Positions 53,401 through 56,244 of a stretch of 64,000 bases of DNA are shown one piece after another. The translations under genes and the position numbers were made by a program. Under the pieces are notes generated by a model. That model ran no database searches, had not been told where the DNA came from, and saw only the letters and a program-made list of their open reading frames with translations. Origin of the DNA: Lucinisca nassula (Eukaryota > Mollusca > Bivalvia > Lucinida > Lucinidae). Every line of letters begins with the position of its first letter. Position 1 is the first letter of the stretch. The DNA lies in contig OY757010.1 in NCBI GenBank assembly GCA_963580285.1, forward strand, positions 212,010,138 to 212,074,137, in the 5' to 3' direction.

Positions 53401-56244
53401 AATGAGGCGGTTCTAACGTGAACCCGCAATCTGTATTTTGAGCAGAAATAAGAAACTGCTCTAAAATATAGATTGTGGGTACTCGTAAGAACCTCGGGCG
53501 GTTCTAACGTGTACCAGCAATCTGTATTTTGAGCAGAAATAAGAAAAATATCACAATTTTTCATCTTAAAATTTGCATTTTTTCGCCGGTAAAATTTACA
53601 CTGTAGGAGTTTGTATAGATGTGATTTTGTAATGCTTACAAGACTATTTCACCACAACATCTCGTAAAGCTTAGAATACTTTGAACGACTAGGCCCAGAC
53701 ATACCATATTTACAGTTCATATTAGAACAGACAGTCCTAAGCAAACAGTGTAAACCCAGATGAGATGATGTAGACTATGGCATCTCATCAAGACCTTCAC
53801 TGTTTGCCACTCATCTAGCTATTTTAATACACAACATTGTGTAACAGATTGTACTTGTTCGAATTTTAGAACAAGTATGGTAAGAAGTTAAGGTGTCAGA
53901 TTATCAAGGGCAATTATAGTAAATAGGTGCAAATACAGTAAAATTCCTATATTAAGACCACTTTTCAGACTGTTCAAAAGTGGTCTTTTAAATGGTCTTA
54001 AAGACCACTTTAATGGCCTGTACAGTGTTGATGGGGACGTTAAAACTTAAACCCAACAAATCTACACCCAGTGTCTCCTAATAAGAGACCACCTTTGGGA
54101 CTGTTCAAAAGTGGTCTCTTATTAGGAGACACTGGGTGTAGATTTGTTTGATTTGAGGTTTAATGTCCCAGTCAACACTGTACAGGTCATTTCGGAGACA
54201 TTGCTTCCAATTTTGCGGGACTTTTACCCGACACTGAGATGAAATGACATCTCAAGCCCTATGGCCCAATGAAACCAATAGGGTTTATAAACATGGACGG
54301 TCCGACTCGCACCGCTTTGCCTGGGCAGGCTTAGACCCTCTAAGCAGTTTACCAGTAATCGTTTGCGGCCGGTTTCAGCTCTGCGTGGAAGCATCATGCA
54401 GCCCATCTATTTCTTCAAGCCCCGATGGGCAGGGGCGATCACGGGGTGTAGAAAAAACAAAGAAAGAAGAATTGCAACATTCTCGATAAGCTTTTAAAAA
54501 CAGATTTAGTATACTCAAGCACTTTGAAAACGCAACATTATATTTTTTAAATATTTTTGAAATGGCCCAATCCAAAATCATATTAGCAGATATATGCTTC
54601 CATACACCATAAATAAAATCATATGAGGTGGTCAGATCGATAAAATATCGGTCGACTACACGTGATATCGTAGCACGTGCACACCGAGATATGACCTTGT
54701 TTATATGGTAAATTCCGCATGTACAACCGATATCTTTCATTCAATCTCTTCAAAAGTTGTCTTCAAATCGGTTTTTGGTTGAAATTTGGATAAATTTACA
54801 AAACTGAGCATGCCAAGGTTAAATAACGAAAATCGGAATCGGATTTTAGGCCTTTTGGACGCTGGCATTTCACAGAAGGACATTGCTGGGCGTTTTAATG
54901 TTGACAGAACCACAATATATCGTCTCGTTCAACGTGTCAGGTTAACAGGAACTGTTAATGACCGCCCCAGGCCTGGGCAAGTGCGTGTGACGTCAAGACG
55001 TCAGGATAATTACATCCGTCAACTCCACCTACGGCATCGTTTCCAGACGGCCGTGCAAACAGCTTCCGTCGTCATTGGCAACCGAGGGCGACGTATTCAT
55101 CGTATGACAGTGTCCCGACGACTTAAGGAATTTGGTGTTCGTTGCCGGCGTCCGTACCACGGACCAATACTTACATGACGTCATCGTCAGCTTCGCATGA
55201 ACTTTGCACTTAATCACCAGAGACGTGTCAACTGGCACGACGTCGTCTTCCGCGATGAGTCCAGGTTCAATTTGTACCAAACCGACGGGCGGGTACGCGT
55301 TTATCGACGTGACGGCGAAAGGTTTGCTGATAACTGCGTTGTTGAAAGAGACCGGTTTGGAGGCGGTGGTGTCATGGTCTGGGGCACCATCAATTACAAT
55401 TTTCGCTCGCGTTTATTGATAATTCATGGAAATCTCAATGCCAGACGTTACGTCGATGAGATTCTTCGGCCAGAGCTTGTTCCATTGTTGCGACGTCAAC
55501 GTAACCCCATGTTATTTCAGCACGATAACGCCCGCCCGCACACGGCAAGGTTGACGCAGGACTTTTTACGTCAAGAAGGCATCAATGTTCTCCCTTGGCC
55601 GTCAAAATCACCCGATCTGAATTGTATCGAACACCTTTGGGACGAATTGGGACGTCGTGTACACGGACTTCAAAACACGCCACAGACTGTGAGGCAGCTC
55701 GCGATAGCCCTTCAGCAAGAGTGGGATAACATCCCCCGACGTACTGTGCGACGTTTGTGTTGTTCAATGCGGTCCAGGTTACGTGAATGCTCTCAGCGCG
55801 CAGGTGGGCATACCCGATATTGATGTGGCTGGAGATTTGACTGACACATGGTGTGTTTGCCGCAGTGTAGACTGCTAATGTGAAGGGACAGCTCTAATGT
55901 GATTGTGGCAAACGAAAGTCATTTGATGAATATTGTTTGTGATGAAATTCGTTTTTTGAAAAAATTGGTGAGTTAAAAAATATTTACATTTTCCTTATGA
56001 TGTTGCGTTTTCAAAGTGCTTGAGTATATTATTTTTAGGTGGTCTTAATATTGTAATTTTACTGTACTTTACCTGTGATGCCACATTTCTCCACAAACTC
56101 CTGCGCCAACTGTAGGTGATGTTTCATGATGTCGTAGACAATGGAGATCCGATCTTCTGTTGGTGTTAGACAAGTAACCAAGTCTGTGACAGAGCTGCAG
56201 AAACTGACAGCACCCACATTTACATCCTCAAACCCGAACTTGAT
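5169..56244 (-). CDS. Cysteine-rich multi-unit protein, nine exons (partial)
   Basis: Nine minus-strand exons join with GT-AG borders and compatible phases into 1537 coding bases, 512 open codons without a stop. Reading order is 56244-56073, 45032-45003, 37904-37796, 34018-33905, 18090-17959, 15364-15083, 10390-10175, 8794-8573, 5428-5169. The product is rich in cysteine and has about six diverged ~75-95 residue units with a recurring spacing: a Cys, a second Cys about 4-9 residues on, a CPR/CPE-like Cys, a helix-like VV/IV stretch, then a closing Cys. That pattern suggests a disulfide-bonded secreted or extracellular protein (inference). No signal peptide, start or stop codon lies in the part seen. 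I do not recognise the family; nematode-type DUF19 is only a loose thought. Introns are filled with mobile elements. Confidence 0.85.
5617..6719. mobile_element. TA-flanked TIR element, CAGTATAGCTCC ends
   Basis: About 1.1 kb. Inverted termini CAGTATAGCTCCAATATATT agree over about 23 bases with one mismatch, and TA lies on both sides (5615-5616 and 6720-6721). TA target and CAGTA ends are typical of the Tc1/mariner-pogo group. No long ORF or DDE motif is visible, so it is probably non-autonomous or decayed. It lies in the intron just upstream (in gene order) of exon 9. Confidence 0.8.
6722..7090. other. Intronic DNA with short inverted repeats
   Basis: No exon seen. At 6940-7015 there are nested inverted repeats (AAATAACATG/CATGTTATTT and three copies of CACACTGTGAAAAT). 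Two GACGTCAC octamer-like words occur at 6756-6792; their use as regulatory sites is unproven. Confidence 0.4.
7091..7346. mobile_element. Foldback MITE, GTACTCGTTAGAACCGCC family
   Basis: Ends AAAACACGCCTATGTAATTT and TATATAGGCGTGTTTTCGTAATG. The right arm of the central hairpin is deleted after GATGAGGCG. Non-coding. Confidence 0.75.
7347..7850. other. Intronic DNA, nothing recognised
   Basis: AT-rich, no exon borders with an open frame between them, no clear repeat structure except a piece resembling CTTGACCTTGGAG of the family A units near 7750. Confidence 0.4.
7855..8570. mobile_element. Foldback MITE (subfamily 2) carrying a TTAA element
   Basis: The left part has the ATAGGTTGAGTGTGCTCAACAGAACC hairpin and runs to CACAGACTTG at 8082. 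The expected next word GTTAACGTGATG is split: a TTAA element occupies 8083-8553 and the host continues TTAATGTGACA. This shows the order of insertion. Confidence 0.7.
8083..8553. mobile_element. TTAA-flanked MITE, CCCTTATCCTGCTG ends
   Basis: TTAACCCTTATCCTGCTG at the left and CAGCAGGATAAGGGTTAA at the right are a perfect inverted pair, with the TTAA target present on both sides. It contains the AACAGTGTAGATCC hairpin at 8415-8490 with part of its right arm duplicated. TTAA and CCC ends point to piggyBac-type mobilisation. Relatives: 10828-11418 and 63407-63619. It ends 18 bases from the exon 8 donor. Confidence 0.85.
8573..8794 (-). CDS. Exon 8 of the cysteine-rich gene
   Basis: Acceptor TTCTATTTCAG, donor GTAAGAG, 222 bases in the 1+219+2 phase pattern shared with exons 4 to 7. 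It encodes MVFVTKHHIKELTTDCVG... then VEPCKGPEKPKVDLEGC, that is the second half of one unit and the first cysteine of the next. The phase-2 entry falls immediately after DVC at the end of exon 7. Confidence 0.88.
8815..9130. repeat. Foldback repeat of the GGGGTCTACTCTTA family
   Basis: GGGGTCTACTCTTATAGGAA and TTTCCTTTAAAAGTTGATCCC form inverted arms, flanked by AAGGGATTGGGAACACC and GGTGTTCCCATTCCCCTTAA. The same structure is found at 45090-45310 and in part at 745-830 and 37600-37665. Non-coding. Confidence 0.65.
9160..9360. repeat. Foldback repeat with CAGCAGACGACA arm
   Basis: GCAGACGACATTTTG and CAACAATTTGTTGTCTGC lie either side of a GACAATTTGCATGAGAT palindrome. The same GCAGACGAC/GTCTGC arms bound repeats near 38760-38940 and 62915-63080, which shows that exon-like stretches there are repeat. 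Confidence 0.6.
9406..9628. mobile_element. Foldback MITE, CACCACAACCTC ends
   Basis: Starts TACACCACAACCTC, ends GAGGTTGTGGTGTA, with inner CGTGTTA/ATATAATC arms meeting around AAATTGAGCATTTATGGTCATTTTTC. TA at both ends suits a Tc1/mariner-type MITE. Relatives: 16420-16473 (partial), 17158-17450, 17512-17942, 22306-22515. Confidence 0.8.
9776..9845 (+). repeat. tRNA-like SINE head or tRNA pseudogene
   Basis: An A-box-like TGGCTCAGCGGTTAGAGCAC and a B box GGTTCGAATCCC at tRNA spacing, followed by GGTGGGGATTTTTTTT. I cannot form a sound acceptor stem or T stem, so a working tRNA is unlikely. A SINE head is the better reading, although no TSD was found. Confidence 0.6.
9955..10160. repeat. 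Hairpin repeat abutting the exon 7 donor
   Basis: TGTAATGATCATAAAGAATTGGGACAG, GCAAACAGTGTAGACCCTGATCAG with its inverted arm, then TTTGGACCCCTTGCTTGATTGTG. The same composite is at 20935-21130. It ends about 15 bases before the exon 7 splice donor. Confidence 0.65.
10175..10390 (-). CDS. Exon 7 of the cysteine-rich gene
   Basis: Acceptor TTTTGTTTCAG, donor GTATTG, 216 bases (1+213+2). It encodes MQRKTVRCFIKHTNCIL..., a helix-like NPTLLDLLNMLDERC run, CPVVEKPEVC and ends EAGDVC. Seven cysteines in 71 codons. The split first codon is completed by GC from exon 6, giving FCA at the junction. Confidence 0.88.
10550..10700. repeat. Foldback MITE fragment, GTACTCGTTAGAACC family
   Basis: The left arm only: AACACAGCTATATAATTTTGACCCCC to GATTGTGGGTACTTGTTAGAACCAC. 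The right arm is absent. At 10440-10525 an arm of the second subfamily is also present. Confidence 0.6.
10828..11418. mobile_element. TTAA-flanked MITE with inner foldback
   Basis: TTAACCCTTATCCTGCTG to CAGGATAAGGGTTAA, TTAA on both sides. Inside are the AACAGTGTAGATCC hairpin (10862-10922) and a separate inverted repeat at 11205-11330 (GGATGTGAGGGGTGGAT / ATCCACCCCTCACACCCAT around CCCTCGGGA motifs), probably another nested element. The predicted peptides there read through the inverted repeat. Confidence 0.8.
11439..11749 (-). mobile_element. tRNA-derived SINE with 13 bp TSD
   Basis: Bounded by the 13 bp direct repeat ACAATCTGCAGTA (11426-11438 and 11750-11762). On the minus strand the head has A box TAGCTGAGTCGGAAGCG and B box GGTTTGATACC at tRNA spacing, the body contains CCTGGGCAGG in inverse, and the tail is an A-rich run (TTTTTTTG on plus). 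The clean TSD supports insertion by LINE machinery. Related fragments: 1325-1640, 44770-44935. Confidence 0.88.
11835..12060. repeat. Minisatellite, ~31 bp unit (left part)
   Basis: Tandem variants of CTTTGGAATGAATTTTGAAGACTTACAATCA. It continues at 12915-13590, so the array was split by the ~0.85 kb insert between. Open frames on both strands are by-products of the period. Confidence 0.85.
12063..12910. repeat. Interspersed repeat inserted in the minisatellite
   Basis: 12118-12905 is the reverse complement of 1990-2575, with a 166 bp SINE nested at 12171-12336. Part of the minisatellite lies on each side, so it is the younger insertion. No coding sequence recognised. Confidence 0.7.
12171..12336 (-). 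mobile_element. tRNA-derived SINE, 166 bp, 13 bp TSD
   Basis: Perfect 13 bp flanks GAGAATTAGAGAG (12158-12170 and 12337-12349). On the minus strand the 5' end reads as a tRNA-like head (A box TGGTGCAGTGGTTACGC, B box GGATCGATCCC) and the 3' end is a (CTCA)n-type tail. A second copy of exactly the same length is at 63173-63338. Confidence 0.88.
12915..13590. repeat. Minisatellite, ~31 bp unit (right part)
   Basis: About 20 further units of TTGGAATGAATTTTGAAGAC with alternate GAACACTTACAATCA versions, becoming more diverged to the right. Confidence 0.85.
13595..14170. other. Intronic DNA with a large foldback
   Basis: 13860-14030 folds back: AGAATCTTGCATTCGTG with CATATAAGATTCT, TATTATTGAATTTATTAAA with TTTAATAAATTCAATAATA, and GATAAAATGC with GCATTTTATC. 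The TCGTAATA/GACGTC-rich left flank resembles 24410-24760. An AACAGTGTAGATCC-type hairpin is at 14038-14105. No exon. Confidence 0.6.
14251..14527. mobile_element. Tandem-unit element, family F, single unit
   Basis: Starts ACAAGAGCACCGCATGCAGGTGC, a small hairpin (GCACC/GGTGC), contains one unit with AAAGGGGCATAACTGTGC and TTCCCCTTTTCATAATGAAC, and ends TCGTTTTCTTCGAAAACAGCC AAGCTAAAA. A longer copy is at 46543-52408. Confidence 0.7.
14800..15013. mobile_element. TTAA-flanked MITE with a visible empty site
   Basis: TTAACCCATTTTGTACC to GGTACAAAAAGGGTTAA, 214 bp with both TTAA words. Sister tandem units at 14540 and 14665 read GCATTT(T)AAATATTTATGAG without the insert, so the target was the TTAA word in that unit. 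The CAGATCAGACAC hairpin is inside. This is direct evidence for TTAA duplication. Confidence 0.9.
15083..15364 (-). CDS. Exon 6 of the cysteine-rich gene
   Basis: Acceptor ATTTCAG, donor GTATGT, 282 bases (1+279+2), the longest exon found. Encodes SRQCTGEIIKKKLSSCPEIV, an ETICDPHIDPVIEPEIDVC linker with two cysteines, then YYPDADCNPGAALGCVLGLK and ends KFC. It spans the end of one unit and the start of the next. The linker is Pro/Asp/Glu-rich. Confidence 0.88.
15420..15590. repeat. Decayed TTAA-family fragment
   Basis: CAATTGATCAATTTCCTAGATATAATTTATTTGTTCAGTTCACAAACTG followed by a damaged AACAGTG hairpin and ATGTTCAGCAGGGCATGGGTT, the right end of the CAGCAGGATAAGGGTTAA family. Confidence 0.6.
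15842..16099. mobile_element. Foldback element, GGGACCAGTTGTTCAAA ends
   Basis: GGGACCAGTTGTTCAAA and TTTGAACAACTGGCCCC termini, an inner TTTTGCTGAAAAAAATGTGAGCAGCTTTTGC arm and its reverse complement meeting near 15965. It lies inside a foldback MITE of subfamily 2 (fragments at 15700-15840 and 16100-16160). Fragments of the same family: 4320-4440, 20490-20660, 53685-53700. Confidence 0.7.
16474..16625 (-). pseudogene. Partial copy of exon 5 and its flanking intron
   Basis: 16474-16503 matches the first 30 bases of exon 5 (18090-18061) with one silent difference in a Thr codon, and keeps the acceptor CTGCCCCAG. The intron side continues to match 18091-18150 and 18405-18460. The exon copy is cut at 16474 by the edge of a CACCACAACCTC MITE fragment, so no donor remains. 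It is therefore a dead exon copy lying between exons 5 and 6. Confidence 0.85.
16627..16960 (+). mobile_element. tRNA-derived SINE, plus strand
   Basis: The tRNA-like head has A box TAGCTCAGTGGTTAGTGCA and a good T arm CCGGGTTCGAACCCCGG at 16680-16697. The body has CCATTGGCATCATTTGCAGG, AAAGTGCACCGTCCTTCGGAT and CAGCCTGCAAAACTGGAG, and ends in GAAGAAGAAGATAAGAATAAG. An older relative on the other strand is at 44005-44255. The body resembles conserved-core SINEs of bivalves (family recall, not checked). Confidence 0.8.
17158..17450. mobile_element. Foldback MITE, CACAACCTC family, rearranged
   Basis: Left arm CCACAACCTCATTATCACATGGTTC; then a later foldback CTATACAAAGGTTGTGGTATTATATCAAAAAGAG with its inverse at 17385-17440. 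The centre AAATTGTTTATTTAGATTTTT is the turn. Confidence 0.7.
17512..17942. mobile_element. CACAACCTC MITE with a nested CAGTAAAA MITE
   Basis: Outer arms: CACCACAATCACATTATAACAC and GTGTTATAAAGAGGTTAAGGC. A 206 bp element (17644-17849) is inserted at a TA: ends CAGTAAAAATCCTATATTAAG and CTTAATAGCGGAATTTTACTG. The outer MITE ends about 16 bases from the exon 5 donor. Confidence 0.8.
17644..17849. mobile_element. TA-flanked MITE, CAGTAAAATTCC ends
   Basis: Inverted ends of ~28 bases with few mismatches, TA on each side (17642-17643, 17850-17851), inner GACCACTTTTGAACAGTCC arms. A second copy with other insertions spans 53936-56064. Confidence 0.85.
17959..18090 (-). CDS. Exon 5 of the cysteine-rich gene
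   Basis: Acceptor TCTCTACCCCAG, donor GTAAGT, 132 bases (1+129+2). Encodes STMCEEPVPPETCQPSLPTV... to ILSVHQIC. The STMCEE cysteine closes one unit; the next unit's second cysteine is the very last full codon, so the intron falls just after it, as at exons 6/7 and 7/8. Its first 30 bases are duplicated at 16474-16503. Confidence 0.88.
18150..18640. repeat. Intronic foldbacks (GAACCTTCGCTGCTCGC; GCGCTGGCTC)
   Basis: 18180-18250 is an inverted repeat (GCGAGCAGCGAAGGTTC / GAACCTTCGCTGCTCGC). 18430-18640 is a truncated copy of the 37930-38174 MITE, with CAGACTGCACTGAAGTGCAGGCTGATCTGAGTC and ending GTTTTGTCATGCGCTGGCTC. None of this is present in the exon-copy region at 16530-16560, so it arrived later. 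Confidence 0.65.
18655..18865. mobile_element. Foldback MITE, subfamily 2
   Basis: GTTATGGGTGCTAATTAGAACTGCC, a short turn, TTCTAACAAGAACCCAC, then TTCTATATAAAGTGGGG and a GTTCATTACATGG right end. The central hairpin is shortened. Confidence 0.65.
18940..19800. mobile_element. Foldback element, TAGGTTATTGACTTTATATTG arms
   Basis: 18945-19075 folds on itself: GGTTATTGACTTTATATTGTG with its near inverse, inner TTCATATGGCGAAGGATGCAC/GCGTCTCCGCCATATGAA. The remainder to ~19800 (TTGGCGCC-type core, GACGTCATTAAAAAC) has an inverted relative at 38200-40440, where a 6 bp-TSD element interrupts it. Non-coding. Confidence 0.7.
19868..20430. mobile_element. Foldback element with AAAAAGTCACAG arms
   Basis: Several copies of GGAAAAAAAGTCA at the left (19870-19935) face CTGTGACTTTTTTCC copies at the right (20360-20430). 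A foldback MITE of the GTACTCGTTAGAACC type lies between (19940-20340). Each arm is itself a short tandem repeat. Confidence 0.7.
20490..21130. repeat. Foldback remnants
   Basis: 20490-20660 is a piece of the GGGACCAG element (AGTAGCTTTTGTAGATGCAAAAGCTACT). 20935-21130 repeats the composite hairpin repeat of 9955-10160. Between them nothing recognisable. Confidence 0.6.
21327..22262. repeat. Inverted pair of a ~310 bp repeat around a TTAA MITE
   Basis: 21327-21640 (TTTGATTTGAGGTTTAACGTCCCC ... AAGCCCCTATGGGCGG) and its reverse complement at 21935-22262. Between them is a TTAA MITE (21717-21913: TTAACCCATTTAGTACC to GGTACAAAAAGGGTTAA). Other copies of the ~310 bp repeat: 24505-24560 (fragment), 45315-45600, 52645-52930, 54140-54445. 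No tRNA-like head was seen, so its class is open. Confidence 0.75.
22306..22515. mobile_element. Foldback MITE, CACCACAACCTC family
   Basis: TACACCACAACCTCATTATAAC, then TATAGATTATATAGAAAAATGACCA and its inverse, ending TAAAGAGGTTGTGACCTA. Perfect central arms suggest a fairly young copy. Confidence 0.8.
22668..24249 (-). mobile_element. Tandem-unit element, family D, Helitron-like ends
   Basis: Read on the minus strand, the 3' end is a perfect hairpin (GTCAGA-TCC-TCTGAC) then AGCTCTAG; the other end is a GCCCCACTTTTTCAAAGCGGGGC hairpin then TATAA. The sub-terminal word TATAGCCCC is present near both ends. The body has about nine ~163 bp units (GGGCAATAACTCC, TTCCTGCGCTCTGCACA, GAAGTTTCATGAAAATAT), plus an ACAGACAGACACACAG tract. 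A ~150 bp block at 23890-24000 is repeated at 24025-24180. Confidence 0.8.
24360..24759. other. Intronic foldback region
   Basis: TCATATGATAAACATAATCTTACACTCGTGG and TTTCATATGAAATTTATGAAA with its inverse at 24738-24757; GACGTT/AACGTC words at 24425-24455. It resembles 13600-14030. A short fragment of the TTTAACGTCCCC repeat is at 24505-24560. No exon. Confidence 0.5.
25640..26985. repeat. TGCATG/TG microsatellite with G-rich blocks
   Basis: Three rounds of a composite: long TGCATGCATGTGTGTGTG runs, then (GGGGT)n/GGTGGGGTGGGGTG blocks at about 25995-26085, 26440-26515 and 26685-26810, then TATGCATGCATGTATTTATGTATG and a CAGGACAAATGGCATA segment. All the His/Met/Thr- or Cys/Val-rich frames here are reading of this repeat. 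It lies in family B copy 1; copy 3 (47667) shows only the outer borders, so it expanded or was acquired in this copy. Confidence 0.88.
27706..29668. mobile_element. hAT-like element with 8 bp TSD
   Basis: Left end TAGGGCTGACTATCGATG, right end inverse TAGGGGTGTAACGATGCATC, flanked by GCCATAAC at 27698-27705 and 29669-29676. The neighbouring family B units show the uninterrupted word GGGCCATAACTCACAAAG. Sub-ends carry many CTATCGTGATAG words. An 8 bp duplication with TAGGG ends fits hAT. The internal 211-codon plus frame (28610-29245) has no hAT transposase or BED-finger features that I can see, so it is probably non-autonomous. Confidence 0.85.
33614..33895. mobile_element. Foldback MITE, GTACTCGTTAGAACCGCC family
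   Basis: TATATCATTTTGACCTCCTTGAACCCC, hairpin with TTCTTAGAAACACCTCGATGAGG, right end TGTATAGGTGTGTTTTCGTAATG. It ends 8 bases before the exon 4 donor. Confidence 0.75.
33905..34018 (-). CDS. Exon 4 of the cysteine-rich gene
   Basis: Acceptor AATTATTTTTCAG, donor GTAAGTAC, 114 bases (1+111+2). Encodes FDDAVAVCKVHIQECPRDSL then VVHKLKKLFKGIAA. CKVHIQECPR is the clearest version of the Cys-x6-Cys-Pro core of the unit; the KLKKLF part is basic and helix-like. Confidence 0.88.
34361..36071. mobile_element. TA-flanked TIR element, CCGTATTTTG ends
   Basis: Left CCGTATTTTGCCGTGTATAA, right TTATACACGCCGAAATACGG on plus, with TA on both sides (34359-34360, 36072-36073); 1.7 kb. The TA target and CCGTATTT ends suggest a Tc1/mariner relative. 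Inside are GCGCAGTCTTATCAAA tandem repeats (35050-35600). No DDE transposase seen; the 84-codon minus frame at 35773-36027 is unrecognised. Confidence 0.78.
35050..35600. repeat. ~105-115 bp tandem repeat of CTGCGCATTCGCGCAG
   Basis: About five units with GCTCCTTCGTGCAGCAAGAG, AAATCTCTACAATTTACATGTGC and CCTGCGCATTCGCGCAGTC. The words are shared with the GCGCTGGCTC MITE at 37935-38174. The 169-codon frame at 35138-35647 is a periodic read-through of these units. Confidence 0.8.
36175..37294. repeat. Tandem-unit element, family E copy 2
   Basis: Units with GAAGCTTCATACTAAATATCAAA (36812, 36977; ~165 bp), GTGGTTTAGGAGGAGATGTTG, ACGCACTGACGACGG tract, and the GTCACAACTACCTGACAGGTGAGCTAA end. 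Left edge is not sharply defined. Confidence 0.7.
37295..37795. other. Intronic DNA: purine tract and small foldback
   Basis: A GAA/GATGAAG-rich tract at 37465-37540, and an inverted repeat AGGAAAGAATTTGCTCCCT / AGGGAGCAAATTTTTTCCT at 37616-37660, a relative of the 45090 foldback. No exon. Confidence 0.55.
37796..37904 (-). CDS. Exon 3 of the cysteine-rich gene
   Basis: Acceptor GCTTTTTAG, donor GTAATG, 109 bases (2+105+2). Encodes GCNHLRSAHCVTSIGMSYF... to KEICKK. The two-base entry fits the one-base exit of the 30-base exon 2. An AG 24 bases further in could also be used, but it would break the phase with exon 2. Confidence 0.82.
37935..38174. mobile_element. MITE with GAGCCAGCGCACGACAAAACC ends
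   Basis: 240 bp; left GAGCCAGCGCACGACAAAAC and right inverse GAGCCAGCGCACGACGAAAC. Inner GATCAGCCTGCGCATCC / GGATGCACAGGCTGATC arms. Possible short TSD ATTT. Fragments are at 16335-16360 and 18430-18640. It begins 30 bases upstream of the exon 3 acceptor. Confidence 0.8.
38200..40440. mobile_element. Foldback element split by a 6 bp-TSD element
   Basis: 38205-38604 and 40121-40440 together are the inverted relative of 18940-19800 (GGGTATATAATAAAAAGGTTATTGAC, TTCATATGGCGGAGAC hairpin, TTGGCGCCA core). A younger element occupies 38605-40120. Confidence 0.75.
38605..40120. mobile_element. TIR element with 6 bp TSD, GGGAGAT motifs
   Basis: Ends CATACATGTGATAT and ATATCACATGTATG; perfect AACCTT on both sides (38599-38604 and 40121-40126). 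The copy at 19240-19270 shows the empty site. Both sub-ends carry repeated GGGAGATT words (38635-38690, 40030-40110). 1.5 kb with no long ORF. A 197 bp relative is at 56877-57073. It also contains the hairpin repeats with GCAGACGAC arms at 38760-38940. Confidence 0.82.
40488..43936 (-). mobile_element. Tandem-unit element, family A copy 2, with B remnant
   Basis: Starts CTAGAATTTG (after A) and ends GGGGGAGACATAA (before T). At about 40884 the sequence jumps from a family A unit into the middle of family B (CTTCCAAGCCTCTAGCTCC), which runs to its own end GGGGGCATAA at 42490; family A then resumes at the AAATAAGAAAG word. So the 5' part of B (CTAG end) and some A sequence have been lost by deletion. 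Six or more A units follow. A GACAGACGGACAG tract precedes the terminal hairpin. Confidence 0.8.
44005..44255 (-). repeat. Older tRNA-derived SINE (relative of 16627-16960)
   Basis: On the minus strand: GAGCTCAGTGGTTGGTGTA A-box region, then CATTGGCATCATTTGGAGCGATTAATGCC, AAAGTGCACAGTCCTTCTGAT and a GGGAGAGTATGTAGTGTATAC tail end. The B box is decayed. Weaker match to the plus-strand copy suggests greater age. Confidence 0.7.
44420..44647. mobile_element. TTAA-flanked MITE, TTTTTGTAAC ends
   Basis: TTAACCCTTTTTGTAACAAATGG to GGTACAAAATTGGTTAAA. It holds the GGCCCTGATCAGATGCCGC hairpin at 44550-44605. Opposite orientation to 14800-15013. Confidence 0.75.
44770..44935. repeat. SINE fragment (family of 11439-11749)
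   Basis: GTTTGTTTATTTTAAGTTTAAAAGCCC, ATTTAGGTCATACCTAACC, CCTGGGCAGGTTTATACATAAG, CAGTGCACATTCTTTGCC. The head is missing. It ends 60-70 bases from exon 2. Confidence 0.65.
45003..45032 (-). CDS. Exon 2 of the cysteine-rich gene (30-base microexon)
   Basis: Acceptor TTTATTCTAG, donor GTAAGTAC. Encodes TVPAPADQS, completed on the left by G from exon 1 (Asp) and on the right by TT from exon 3 (Val). It is a Pro/Ala linker between units. Evidence is strong splice sites on both sides plus matching phase with exons 1 and 3; the small size makes it less sure than the others. Confidence 0.72.
45090..45600. repeat. Foldback repeat followed by the TTTAACGTCCCC-family repeat
   Basis: 45090-45310: GGGGTCAACTCTTAAAGGAAAG / CTTTCCTTTAAGAGTAGACCCC around TTCCTAAGGAGCAA. 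45315-45600: diverged copy of the 21327-21640 repeat (CATGGACGGTCCGACTCGCA, CCCCGATGGGCGGG). Confidence 0.7.
45695..45965. mobile_element. Foldback MITE, subfamily 2
   Basis: GTCCGTGAAATGAACACCCC left end, ATAGGTTGTGGGTATGCGTCAGAACC and TTCTAACGACCACC hairpin, right end GTATTATCATAATGG. Confidence 0.7.
46089..46436. mobile_element. Foldback MITE with duplicated left arm
   Basis: AAAACATGCCTATATAATTTTGACC start, TAGGCCTGTTTTCCCAATG end. The TTTTTCTTATTTCTGCTC...ATAGATTATGGGT arm is present twice (46185-46235 and 46240-46285) before the GAACCGCCTCGATGAGGCAGTTC hairpin. Confidence 0.75.
47667..50226 (-). mobile_element. Tandem-unit element, family B copy 3
   Basis: CTAGAAATGTAGTTTGTAAAAC start and AACTTTTTTAAAGTTGGAGGCATAA end. 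It sits at a different place in the A unit (after GAACACTAAA) than B copy 1, so the two B insertions are independent. About seven ~330 bp units. No satellite or hAT insertion here. Confidence 0.8.
50845..51303 (-). mobile_element. Tandem-unit element, family C
   Basis: Inserted between A and T of AAAA|TAAGAAAG, the same unit word as B copy 1. Minus-strand 3' end: GCGCCC/GGGCAC hairpin, ACTTTTGT, CTAG. Other end: TACCCCCATTGCATACTTCGTATGCCGGGGGTA foldback, TAA. Two ~169 bp units with CAAGAACTACAAAGGGAAATAAC. Sub-terminal TATACCCCC near both ends. Confidence 0.8.
52455..52935. repeat. Hairpin repeat and TTTAACGTCCCC-family repeat
   Basis: 52455-52530: GGCAAACAGTGTAGACCCAGATGAGATGC and inverse. 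52645-52935: diverged copy of the 21327 repeat with an internal deletion near CCCAAAAGGGGGTCTGAC. Confidence 0.7.
53070..53640. mobile_element. Two foldback MITEs, partly tandem
   Basis: 53070-53260 is a right arm ending ATATAGTCCTGTTTTCGTGATG; 53262-53632 runs from ATCATGAAAACACACCGATATAA to GTATAGATGTGATTTTGTAATG with the TCTGCTCTAAAATATAGATTGTGGGTACTCGTAAGAAC arm present twice (53360, 53460). Confidence 0.7.
54512..56026 (+). mobile_element. Tc1-type transposon with perfect 27 bp TIRs
   Basis: 1515 bp. Perfect inverted termini 54512-54538 and 56000-56026 (beginning TACTCAAGCACTTTGAAAAC), TA on both sides (54510-54511, 56027-56028). It carries one transposase reading frame broken by a single stop. 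The perfect TIRs and nearly intact frame indicate a recent insertion. Confidence 0.93.
54786..55823 (+). pseudogene. Tc1-type DD34E transposase with one in-frame stop
   Basis: 345 codons including a TGA at 55176-55178 (codon 131); both halves are in the same frame and otherwise open. The N-terminal region has a helix-turn-helix (ILGLLDAGISQKDIAGRFNV, then TTIYRLVQR) and an RPRPGQ hinge, as in the paired-like DNA-binding part of Tc1 enzymes. Catalytic triad: D157 (VVFRDESRF), D247 (LFQHDNARPH) and E282 (LNCIEHLWDE); exactly 34 residues lie between the last two. The stop lies between the DNA-binding and catalytic parts. TGA next to CGT could be a CGA to TGA change (inference). No intron signals. 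Length is normal for the family. Confidence 0.92.
56073..56244 (-). CDS. Exon 1 (first found) of the cysteine-rich gene
   Basis: Acceptor GTTCTGATAG, donor GTAAAG, 172 bases, entered in phase 0 and left with one base. Encodes IKFGFEDVNVGAVSFCSSV..., LVTCLTPTEDRISIVYDIM and EFVEKCGIT. CSSVTDLVTC and EKCG align with CQELKMAWKC and EEKC of exon 9. The gene must continue upstream (to the right), because there is no signal peptide or start in context; no further exon was seen up to 64000. Confidence 0.85.
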